This document shows positions 1 through 12,600 of a DNA stretch of 64,000 nucleotides, piece after piece. Position 1 is the first letter of the stretch, and every line of letters starts with the position of its first letter. The position numbers were made by a program, and so were the translations under genes. The notes under the pieces were generated by a model, which saw only the letters and a list, made by a program, of their open reading frames with translations, did no database searches and was not told where the DNA came from. The DNA is from Blastomussa wellsi. Its lineage: Eukaryota > Cnidaria > Anthozoa > Scleractinia > Plerogyridae. Location of the stretch: NCBI GenBank assembly GCA_947652115.1, contig OX393562.1, positions 29,587,307 through 29,651,306 of the forward strand. Direction: 5' to 3'.

Positions 1-3000
1 TCCACTAACCTATAATGCTTCAGAAATTCTTGCTTTAAATACTGTCTGCTTGTCATTTATCTTCTTCGAAGAAGTCGGCTTTTTTGATCAACCCTTCCGC
101 ATGGATTCGCATGATCAAACTTATTAAAGTTGCTAAGTGACATTAAGGAGAAGTGAGAAAATGATCAGCAATACATGGGATAAACTTCTCATGGTTAAGA
201 AGGAGCGATGTGATTTTTGATACACAGTCCGGGAATTGAAAGAGCTCACCAAAAATAATTATTTCTCTTGATCTTATATAGCAGCTGCTATGAAATTTGA
301 AATCTTACCCACAGTACTTTCAATTCATATTTTCTTATTTTTATATAAAGAACTTCCTTAACCAATATTTGAAGCAGGTGTATGGGAAATGTAATTGTCA
401 CAGGTTTTAATAATAAAAATAACCTTCATTTTCAGTCACAACAAAAAAATCCTTATTACAGCACACTTTAATTTCTTTCCCTTCTATTCTATTTAAACAA
501 CAAAAAAAGCTTGATGGGTGTTCTCCAGCACAAAATTCACCCACACTGTTTTCAAAAAACTACTCTGTCATTTGAAAGCTCGCTAAATGTTTTCTAATTT
601 TCCATTCAAGTATTGAACATGGCATAATACGAATATGAGTATTCAAGGGAAATACTGACTACATTTGAAACTGAAACATTTAAAAGTTAAGTGCGAGAAT
701 TTTCCGACGGATCTACTGGTTGTCTTTTCAACTGCCTGTCATTACAATGTAGCTTTTAAACTGTCCTGGATATGTAGATGAAACTGGAAAGGTCATCAAA
801 CGCTATCTGATATATAATACCTGTCATTCGTTCAGCCGAGTTTGAACAAATTTCTTCACCAAAATTCATTAAAATCTTCATAGGCAAAGAGCAAATAGAT
901 TCGTGACAATGAACAACTTGAAAATTTTCACTTGTGATGATTCATAAACATTGCACAACTACTATGAGCGATATGTCAACATGATTATACCCTCAGCCAA
1001 TAAGAAATGAATGCACCTCAAGAGTAGGATAGTGGAAATGAAAAGAATTTCGCATGCATTTGGGTTTATTAATACGAAAACTAACTGTGTTTGCAGTAGC
1101 GAATCAAAGTCTTGGATGATTCCAAAGACACATTCTCATCGAACATAATATCGCTTGTTAACAAATGAACTTTTTCTCTTCAAAGTTTTATTTTCTCTGC
1201 AATTCACTGAAGACCATTCTCGGAGACCCAGGAGGCAGAAAGTGTGAAACAAAATATAAATGTTAATGAGTTTAAAACGACAAACTCTAGAATAAAGATT
1301 ACCGCGAAATTCGCTGGGTGCGTTTTTTGGCGAGCGCACAACGTGGTTTATTAATATTTATATAATCGAAAATTTATTTTTCTCAAAATAGCGTACTCTA
1401 TTCAGCCGAAGCATATTATATTATAAATTTAACATCAACAGCTAAACTAGCCTTTGCAAACAATTCAAATTCACAACACTCCAGGTTTGTGAGTAATCGC
1501 AAAATCTGGGACTGTTTTCGGTTGGGTACGGCACTGCAATTTCAAGGCAATTGAGAAATAGCAAAGTACATGGGATAGTTTAAACAAGGGTTAATTCCAG
1601 TTTACAAATGTAAACAATTTAAAAGTTTTTCAATTACGTGGTAAGGCCCTAAGGCTAAAAGATCGGACCTGTATGATGCTTTTGTCAGTGTTTGATTTAT
1701 CTGGGATTTAAAGCAAAAGGAAATTAATAATTTGATTTAGTTATTTCCACTCCATTTCTAAAGTTGAAATATTTTGAGGAAAAGACGAAAGATGGCGCAT
1801 CTTTGGCGAAACTTTTCGTGTTATAATTAATAAGATGGGTTCGAAAGACAAAACAATTTCTTCAATTCACCAGGCGATTGGCTTTTAGCACGAAATTAAC
1901 CAGCAACCACAAGGCATTGTGCCCTAACCGCTGGGCGCGTGTCAAAAAAATAAACAATAACTACAAAATAGAGCAACTTTTCATTTGCGGAAAACAATCA
2001 TGACTACCTACCACATTTCTAGACCGCTTTGACAAGTAGAAAAAATATACTGCTGTTAGTGTTACGTCAGCTTGAGAAATGATCTTTCGTGAGTTGCGGA
2101 GATCAAAACTTTGGTATGATTCAAGGAATAGCCCTAAAATTTAACATGTATTGGATCTGGTTATCTTCAAGACAAACTACCGATTTGTGTCTTTCTCAGA
2201 TGCAGCATCCTTGGGCAAGCTTCACGATTGCAACGGAATAGTTTAAATTAACCCTTTGAAGTCGGTGAGTATACCTTTTATTCCAATTCATAGATTTAAT
2301 TATTATTGAAGCTAGCGAGTAGTTATTTTAGCGTGCTTGATAAACGATTTATATAGAATACATAGATAAAAGCATTTAGCGCTTCATATCACCAACAGAA
2401 AATAGCACCTTTCTAAAGGATACGCAAAAGAGGGAAATATATGAATTCATTTTTTAGATATAAACATGTTTACTTTGGTAAATGTGTTAGCTTTCTGGCA
2501 AAGGCGAGTGTGGTTTAAATGGAAGAAAATTAAAACAAATTTTATTTTCAGTAAAGGCTTAAATTTCCGCTAAAGGGCACTATCTTCGTTCGTTGATAAA
2601 ACATACAAGATCGAGAATACAAGGTTTACAAACATCTGGTATGACCTGGTTTGTTCTACCTATCGTTAATGTTTGCATTTCTTTAAAAAGCTACAAAATG
2701 GCGAGATGTTCCAATCAAAGCCGATTCCATACAAATGGAAATTCGAAAGGATCGCACTTACCTGTGAGTGGCATGGAGTCATTAACTTTGAAAAAGTTAA
2801 ACAAAAAGCCAAGCTTTGCTTTAGTCGTATATAAATTTATGTATTAATAAATATCTTTATCTAAGCCTGTTTTCAGCAATGTGTCTTAGCATTTATTTCT
2901 ATTAGAATAAAACTGATTCTGATTTTTTTTTACTTTTACTACTGACCCATGCAAATTCTTAGCTCTCAAGCATGAAATGCAAATTTAAGGTGTTTTACCG

Positions 3001-5661
3001 CCCGCAAAGATTACCTATTAAAAGTGAAGTCCTTTCAAAAATGCAAAGGTGGGGCTCCTCGGTTGCAAATTCGAAAAGAACCATGCTGAAATTTACCATT
3101 AATCTTATCAGATTGAATTAAACTTTTTGCAAGTTAGAGAATTTGCTAAATTAAAAATCGTAAACAGGAGGAAGCGAAATCGATTCATTGCTTGACAGAA
3201 AGAAAAGTGGCGAAAGAAACACTTATGACAAATTAAAAAAAATTGCCACAATAACATCTTAAACTAGAAGTTTTCGGAAATATTAATTTGTTTTTACTAC
3301 GGCCAGTTTGTTTTACTAATAGATAATTTGCATTTCTTAAGAAATAAAAAATAAAATGTTATTGAATTTCAGCCAATCACAGTTGAACCAATTCTCTGAA
3401 TCGTTTGGATAACATGAACTTTAATTCCCCACACTGCAATTTTTAATTAACTTCCGACGTATGCAGTTACTAGAAAACCAGAGTTTAGTAGCTATACGAT
3501 GTTTTCCTTCCGTTTTCCGTATATCCAAGCAAGCACATTCAAGTTTAAAATTAGTTGAAAACGAAATCTTTCATTTTATGCTTTCAAAATAACAAGCTCA
3601 AACAACGCCAAATAAAAAAATATTCTCAATAGCTTTATTTTAAATGGTTGCACAAAAGAATTAAATTTATGAACACATAATTAGAGCCAAACTAACTGTC
3701 CCAAATGAAAAGTGTTGACCATGTCATGAGTGAGTGAGAGAGCTGGGACAATTACAGTGCAAAAAGATGAATTTAAACAAATTATTAGCCACTCTGAATG
3801 ACGATCTGTACAAAGGTTATTCAGGATCAAGCGTCTGCATGCTGGGGTACGAAACCAGATGATTAATACATTTTCTGTCTAATGCCTTCTTTTTGCTTAT
3901 TTCAAAGGAGAGATTAAGGACATCAAAGCAATTAACAAGGGTCACGTAAATTGCTACAGGTAATTTAGGTAAGTAACACACCGACTAAGCTATATTTAAA
4001 GTTTTCGAGGTCTTAAGGAGATGATTTATTGAGAGAGGTCCTAACAACATGTTTAAAATGAAAAGTAAAAATGGCCGGCGGTTTTCTCCTAAATTTAAAC
4101 TTCAAACTTTTACCATTTTATCCCTTTGTATAATAAAGACGTGTATTCCGTCCGGGTGCCCAGGCAATTTGTTTGTCTGCAATAACTTCTTTCAAAATTA
4201 ATTCACCTTCAAGTTAAAGTTGGTTATTAGACTTGCATGAAATCAGGCGTAGTTCTTCTAAACGTTGAACTGATAGTTTTGTGTATCTCTTTATACTGGT
4301 CGACACTGAGATCAGTGTGAAATATTTGAAATCTTTTTCCAAAGTTTGCCAATAAAAATCATGTGTATCAGTAGAAGATATGGTGCAGCCAATTGAATGA
4401 TCAATACACAGATAACAAAAAAAGAAAGATCTCATGTTTTAATTCATAGTCCAGTAATATGATGCGGGCATATCAAACCTGAACTGACATTTCTTGCATG
4501 TACATTGCTCAGATTGAAATAGATTTTACGCAAAATTTTCACATATTTATGTAAAATTGTAATCAAAGATTAGAAGACATTACTATAAAAGGCACGAAAT
4601 ATTACAAATCCATTTATTATGAATCCATGAAAACTCCAAAACTTAAAGCAGTTCACTTCGGATTGTATCAGTACTGATTTCGCTTAATTTTAAAGTTTGG
4701 GTTTCTTATTCAAATAGTAACCCATATGTGTCATTTCCTTATGAAAACAAATTAAACAACTTACGAAACAATTTTTAGTCTTTAAATAATTGACTTTCAG
4801 TAATTTTTATCAGGCAGATCGACTTGTTAACCAAAATACCAGCCTCGTTTGAATAGCCCCATTGCAATTCTAATTGGTTTTCGGCAAAAACGTCCGAATC
4901 CCTGAGTGTTCTTTTCAGCTTTTATGGCCTAACGTTTTATACCCATGGTGCAATGTCCAATTTTGACAGGTTTATGTTTTTGCTAGAACTGACAACTGGT
5001 GAGAGATATGTTAAACATCAATTAAAATAAATATCAAACATTGAAACAAATTGGGTAAAATTTGAGCTATTGCAAACTTATCTTGTCCAACGCCGTTCAT
5101 GTCGCATTCCATTTCGTAGGGAATATTGATTACTTGAGAATTATACAAGATGGTATTACGCGATGTATTTAGTGTACGGATTTCCACTAAAGTAAGCGTG
5201 AATTGTTTATTTGAGCAGACACAAAAGAAAAAGCTCCGTACACTTCACGTTTATCCCTCCTTTGAGACCGCAGAAAACAATAAAGAGCTTGAAGTAATGA
5301 CGAGTTTGCTTTTTGAATAATTCTTTTCAATATGGCGTAGAACATTTTCCGTTACTAACAACAGAAATTTATTCACTTAAGAAATTGCAAAGTGTAGTAG
5401 CTATAAGCGTTATGATGATCATGGCCTTGCTCGAGCAGTATAGTTAGTGTACCATATATATCGCTTCCAATCACCGTCCACCATTCGTGGCTTCTTTGTG
5501 CACACGACTCGTTTCAAATCATGGTCCGTATTCAAATTAACCAAACTTGGAGGCATTGTGAAATTTGTCAATATCGTACCACACTTATAGTTAAATATTA
5601 ATGTATCTCTACAAAACAGGTGACTGAGACTTCACGGCAAGAGGACGCCTCCGGGAAGAAA
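1..5661. other. AT-rich intergenic stretch, no gene recognised
   Basis: Reading both strands I find no open frame that continues across plausible splice sites and no familiar protein motif. Only short frames of chance length occur. It precedes the first candidate exon of the acetylcholine receptor and may contain that gene's promoter, but I cannot point to a specific element. Confidence 0.5.
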
Positions 5662-5713
5662 ATGGCGGGCTTACTGTCTCTCGCATGTATCGTAACGTTG
5701 GTGCTATACACAG
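5662..5713 (+). CDS. nAChR candidate first exon 1a (signal peptide)
   Basis: An ATG opens MAGLLSLACIVTLVLYT, a short hydrophobic segment typical of a signal peptide, followed at once by a GT donor (CACAG|GTATTT) in phase 1. Joining the leftover G to the AC at the start of exon 2 gives Asp and keeps the frame. It lies about 6.9 kb upstream of exon 2. It is one of three such exons, so it may be an alternative promoter product. The open frame on the opposite strand here has no family features and I take it as chance. Confidence 0.6.
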
Positions 5714-8700
5714 GTATTTGTTGTGTTTCCTTTCCGTCAAACTTCTGTTGATTAACTTCGCTTTGCCATCACTGGTGTCATTGAAGACGACGTGAATACG
5801 GGCCATGCGTCGGGGAAACGGAAATATAATTTTTTGTTGTTATCAAGCAAACATCATGAACACGCGAATAAGTCTTTTCAAACAACATTTCCGTGTACAG
5901 AAAATCTTTTACTCGTTCAGTGAACAATGCAAGTGCTGTGTATGTGTACATTGTCTTTGAATTCGACCTTCATCTCAAAAGGAAAAGACAGTAGAATTCG
6001 GTACATTGTTACAACCACGTTTCACATCACTTGAGCAGCGCGGCCCTAAATGTAATTCAGTTACACGCATCTCGAGAAAATGGAAATTTCTCATCATGCA
6101 ATGGAATGAAATATTCAACCGCTGAAGTTTCAGTTAAATTTTCGCGACTTCTTAAAAGTATTGTTGCGTGGTTCAATGGCTAGACAAAAATAATGCCAAG
6201 ATTCATGTCCCAGTGAATTAACGAGATACCGTGGCTTCTTGGAGGACAAAATTAAAACGCTATTGTAATAAAAAAGCGTATTCTAAGCGCTCCTTTCGGA
6301 ACAAATTCTCAGACTTAAGCGGCAATTTTCTTGTGGTAAAAATCCATGTTCTGCGTGTTGGGTTCCATGCTGAGTTTTGATGATAGAGATTCGTGTCATT
6401 CCAGATTTTTCCACCTTCCACGCATTGGCGAAAACATAAATTTGGGATCATTCATTGTGAAAATTATGTCGATTAGATGGTTAAAGCTGAGCATGAAATA
6501 TGATTTGAGATAATCAGCAAGCATCAATGACCGATCATCTTTTTGGCTTTGGTTTGTTTTCATTTGAATTCACTTTAACTTGTTATTTTTGTTGATTTCG
6601 CCTCTCACGGTTCATAGTCGTCTTTTGGTGAGCGTTATCCACACACCAATCACCTCAGAGATGGTTAATAATGGTATTAACTAGATCAATAAATAAGATT
6701 CCATGTCACTGGCTTAAAATTTATTTCAATCGCTAATCACGAGTATTCAACAACCAGAATTCTACTGAGTTCCGTCAAACACAATCACATCGTTGCGCGC
6801 GTGACAACTCGAGACAGGTGCGATTTTTCCGATTCCTCCGGTGGGCTGTGTTGCATTAGTTTCGATTCTTTTGGAAAGCGTGCGGCGCAGAGGGCTGTAT
6901 TCACGACTTAAAAATGACACTGGCAGACGTTCGTCGTGTTTTTCACGGCGTCTACTTCTCGCATGTCCTCATTGCTATAATATGGATTGGTATGCAAGGC
7001 AATGGAGACGGCCTCATAACCAACAGCAAAAGCTTAGATGGTATTAACGCGACGACGCCATCGGCCAGTGAAAGTCCAACAGAATTATTGAGGACGACTC
7101 CAACGAAGGAACCGACTTACAACAACACATTGGGTACGAAACTGTATTTAATAGCAGTGTGATTACAATTGAATTATATTCCATTTGGTAGTAAGTTTTA
7201 ATCAGTGACTTGTTTCACAAGATAACTGTAATTTACTGACAAGTTGAGTCAAAAAGCATTATTTAACACATGAACCTTTTTCACTTTGCAACTCCACGCA
7301 CGACTCGTGTTCTTATTAAATGCAATGAATGTTTAATCATGTCAGCTTCACAAAGGAAAACATTAGCACATGCGAGTTATACAAGTTAGACTCACAGTTA
7401 TAGCATGACCGCCAGAATAGTAGTCGCTCTAATCTAAAGGGGTTCAAAACTTTGTATATTTGTTTTATCTTCCTAAAAACCCACAATAGCCCCGAGATTT
7501 CTAGAAAGCTTCTCTCTAACAGCAGCTTAATCTATATGGTTATAATAAAATTACCTTGTCCCTTCAATAAGGCAAGCTCTATATAGTTGGCGAAAACAAG
7601 AACGTTTGAGAAGTCCATTTAAGGAACCGACTTACAACAGCACAAAACCCACAGAAGCCCCGAGATTTCTAGAAAGCTTCTCTCTAACAGCAGCTTAATC
7701 TATACGGTTATAACATTACCTTGTCCCTTCAATAAGGCAAGCTCTATACAGTTGGCGAAAACAAGAATGTTTGAGAAGTCCATTTAACTAGCTAATGGCC
7801 TGTAAAAAATGATAAAAATAATCGAGGAAAAAATAAACGAGCAGAGAAAAATATAAACGAGGCATTCATATGTAAACATAGTGCTGAACCACAAGGTATA
7901 TCTACTCGATAGCAGTTTGAAATCAAGCTGGAAAATTATAGTACTTCCTCTTGAGTCTTTTTCATGAAATCAATCGAAGAACCATTTCCAGATATTTTCA
8001 ATCCATACATACGAAAATTTGCCGAGCTAATGCGAATGTAAAACAATAATATATGAATAAGGGATTATTTCGCTTTCATAGGCAGTGCATAAAGTTAACG
8101 TCAACAAATAAATAAATATAGACATTTATATCGCAAATGGCGATCTATACAGAAAGACATTTCTTTTCTTGCCATCCAGGAATTGTTATTATAGAAAGCA
8201 TGTTTTCTTTTCGTTTTAAGCATGCAATGTCTCTGTTGAAAATTAAAAACTGCTATAAGATGAAATTTTATTCCGGTTTCTTCTTTTTATAATCAGATTC
8301 AGCCTTGCAGCGGGTTTCTTTTGCGGTTAGTTTTTCTTTTTAAAAATAGAAAACAAAATTCTGACTTTCACGCTGAGCGACGAGGAGGGAACTGCAAGTA
8401 AAGAACTTACATAACTTGCATGTCTTGAGTAAGAGAGTTTACCATGCAGTAAATAATGGTCATGAAATGTTGCTGACAGGACAGAATAAGCCTGAATTTA
8501 GCGGTGCGTGTTTACATATTTTCATCTTTCTACCGTCATTTTAATTTTCCTGCCTTGAAATTTTATTTAATCAATCGTCCTCTATTTGTAGATTCGTCGC
8601 GTGATACATGTTGAGTAGTCCAGCACCTCATATGAACATATTTTTTCATTCGTTCTCCTTAACAACAGACTTCTTGTGATCAGGGCCAGAGGGTTTGTTT

Positions 8701-9651
8701 AGGAGTGTTCTCCATTGTTTCAACGCCCAATGGTATTGCCGCTTTAATGAGGTGCTGCTTGCCCCTACATGTTGGACTTGACGCAATAATAAAGGCACCT
8801 AGTTTGTGCTTGTATTGTCTTCCTTTTATTTGCTGTATAAATTTGAATGTGACGATTCTGATTCTCTCAGAGGTATTCCCTAAAGTTATAACAAATTACA
8901 CGTCAAAATGTTTCTGGTCATCAACTGGTTAAACTGGCGAGAAGCTTCACGTTCTCATAGATTTTGGCTGTCTGTTTTCTTATCAAACTGCTTTAAAACG
9001 TTCTTAATGCTGTCAAAGAGCCTAACTTTTCAACGTAACGGTTTTCCAGCAAGGAAACCCACGAACCCTCCAGCAGTTAGCGCTCACGAGGTCGCAACAA
9101 CGCCACTCTAACGCACCCACGTATCCATCAATAGTTTTGGCTACGGGTCTGCTGATATCTTTTCTGATCTGCGCCCAAATTTTCCTGTTTCTGTTTTTGT
9201 TTTGGCCCGCTTTATGAAACGTTAGTTTTTTGGTATAGCGGATATACTCTAAAACGTTCTCAGGAGAAAATACTTAAAAGTGAAATAATGATTTAGATAT
9301 GTGGGTTTTGAAACACTCGTTCGTTTGCTTGCTATTTACTTATAAGTTAAAAAATTAAAGAAATTAAATGCAAGGCGAAGATATAAATTTGACAGATGGA
9401 CCTCTTGCTCTTCCTTGTGGTAGAACAAGGTGTGCAAAAACGCAAAGCGTGGTCAAGAAAGGATCAGCCGGACGATCTTCAACTCAGATCGCTCGTCGTA
9501 CATCAACGCGCAATCGAATGAGCTGGCATAAAGCGACAACTTTTAAATATGCCAGTAAACGAGAGAAACGTCTCCTCGAATCTCGCTGTTTTTCCCTTTT
9601 AATTTCCGCGTTCTTTGCGATTCTATGCGCATGTTGTCTGATTAGTCTTAC

Positions 9652-9682
<31 letters not shown>

Positions 9683-12600
9683 TATTTTAAGAGGAGGCCT
9701 CCAATCACCTAGAGGTGGTTTTCAGGAGGGTCCTCTGAGAAAATAAAAGTCACAAAATTTGAAAAACATTAAAATACATTAAACTCGCATTTTTTTTTCG
9801 TTGGAAAATTCGCTACGGAATATGCGAATCATTCACTCTAAAATGACAACGAATGAACTTAATAAGGAATTAATTTCTTTTAAATGTGCCTTTTTCCTTC
9901 AGTTATTAAATTTCTTGTTAACATATTAACATAAAACATACTATTTTCACGAAACATTTTCTTTTATCGATAGGCAAGGACACATTAGCATTCCACACAA
10001 AGGTGATGCATGCGGTAGTGTAATTATTTTGCAACATACCTTTCAATTTCCTCAGACTTCTTTACTCGGTTAGCACCCCAAAACAATCATTTGTATAAAT
10101 ATCTCATTTTCCCTAAAACGTTTTGATAATTTGTCTTATTTAGTACACTGAAGAAAAATTGAAACTAAACCGTGCGTCTGTAGGATGAAGTTCATTTCGA
10201 AATAAGTTGAGTTATTTCTAGGAATTGAAAGAGAATTACAATTAGCGTTTACTGGTTCCTTTGAAACAACAAAGCTGCCAGTACCTTATTAATACTTGAT
10301 GAATTTATTTCTTCCAGCTGAGTGTTGCGTAAGAACACACAGCAGTGTATAAGAGCTATCATAACAGGGATCATTGTCTTTTCAACCGAAACTGTTATTA
10401 AAACTCCTCTTAGACAAACGCATGGCGTCACTTTGCTCTACCACGCACTCAATTCTATTGTTTGTGTACGGTGTGACGTAGCTAATTATCTGGCATGCCT
10501 GTAATTCATATTCGCATCGATTTCAAGTTAGGGACGGAACCGGTGGTAAAACCAATCTGTCAATATCTAACGTACAAATTACTTTTCGTCAAGAAAAAGA
10601 CCGCCTTGTCTGTCTGATAAGTTAACTTTTCTAGCTTCTTGAAGACTATACACCGCGCCGAATAACGCGTGGAGCCAGATGTATCGGTATTGCTTAAACT
10701 TGTTCTACATCATTGCCTTCATCACAACAAGAGTAGGTACGCCAGCTTATTCGAACATCTTGTATTCCCACAAAGAACAGTGGTTATCTAAGCTAAGACT
10801 TAAAGTAGTAGGCACATTTTTATACTGTTTTGTGCTTGGTAAACGAAAGCACACTGTTGCTTGTTTTCTAACTCCAATCTATATGACTGTACTTCTCTCA
10901 TTCACTTGCCCGATCGACATCTGTGTCACTTCTCTGAAGGAAAATGCGAATTCTCGCATCATCCACTCCCGCTGATTTCCAGCCTTTAACTTCCTGGCTA
11001 AATTTAAATTCTATTTATTTAAAAAAAAATTATCTGATATCAGTAGCTTGGATCAGTATACTCACGATTTTTCTTATGGAGAAACTAGAAAATTCGAAAG
11101 GGACTGAATGTATATACTTGCCTATTTTTCCTTCCTCGAGATCTCGTTTAAATACTATTTATGTCAGTCGGTTTGAGAACACTCGCTTCCACTAAAGAAC
11201 AGCGGAATATTCAGACAAGTTGACATTGTTTTTGTTACGAAAGGTTGCCTAGGCAAATTTTCATTTTTTCTTATTTTCTTATAAAAGCCGCGTTTGATAA
11301 TTTTATTATGTTATGTAAACTTAGCTGCCAATGGCATAAATGAAAACGATCGCGACAGACTCAGTGGGTCTAACCTACACAACTAAAGAAAACGAGTTAC
11401 TAAACGCATAAAACATCGTTTGCTTCCTTTACAAGTCAGGTGTTTTGACTAGTTAAACTGATCGTCTGTTAACAAGGACACAAGAAGCTTGCTTTTCTCA
11501 CTAACACCTACCATCTCGAAGCTTTTGGCACCAATATCTTAAATTTGACTTATCTAAAAGAAAATGAAAAGAGGGAATGTCTTTCAAATTAAAATTGTCT
11601 AATTTTTAAACATGCGAGACAAGAATATTACCATAAGTTTACATTAGGCAGACTTGCTGATAATTAATAAAATAATTTCACTAGTTTAATTTACGACAAC
11701 GAAAGGAGATTTGGAAATTAACTTATTAGAGCGCGCTTGACAAAAGCATGATAAAATTATTTTTGTGTAAATATCTAGATTAATCTTTTTCGCCGATTAT
11801 TGCTACACATTTGCGGGATTTAAGAAAAAGAGAGATTTGGTTAGAATGTCAATTCGTCTATCTTTGCAAGACTTCCGCGGGTTCATCCACCGTTTCAATA
11901 TGGCGGCCTCTATAATAGCGTCAAAAGGAACCTCACCTCTTGCATCAGCTTGACGTTGAATTGTTTTAAATAGCGCTCAAATTTGAAATTTTACCAGATA
12001 AAAGAGAAATAACATTTAATAGCCGCAAAAAATTATCGCTTTAAATTTCCCGCGCGCTGCCACTTTGGAATTATGACGTGTTGGCTGCCCAATACACCTT
12101 ATCCCAAAATGGCTACCATCTTAATATTCTTTTGTTGGGATTCAAATTAGCCCTTCTTGCCTCGTTTTTAAGCTCAAAAATCAAAAGAATATTTTATCTT
12201 GTCCCCAGAGACCTTTGTTTCTCGTGCCAAGGCCCCGCCGGCTAAGAGAAACGAAAAGAGCTATGGGGACGAGAATGGAACAAAAGTAAATGGAATTTCT
12301 GAATGATGCATATCTACAAGATTTTACGCCAAAGTACGACCAAAATACTAATGATCACTGAAAACATGTTTACTGATTGGGTCGACCAATATTCAGCCAA
12401 GAACTAGCCCCCTTCTCAGCTTTCCAAAAACCAGACCCAAGCCGGTTAGCACAGTTCTTGACGTTTGACACAAAATTCTTTCAACGTTTTGTCGTGAAAT
12501 GACATGACAGAGCATGGTTACTGTACATAATGTATATAAATAAATACCTTTACTACATGAACTAACTTGTTTTTGATACCAGACGCAGTCACAAAAAGTG

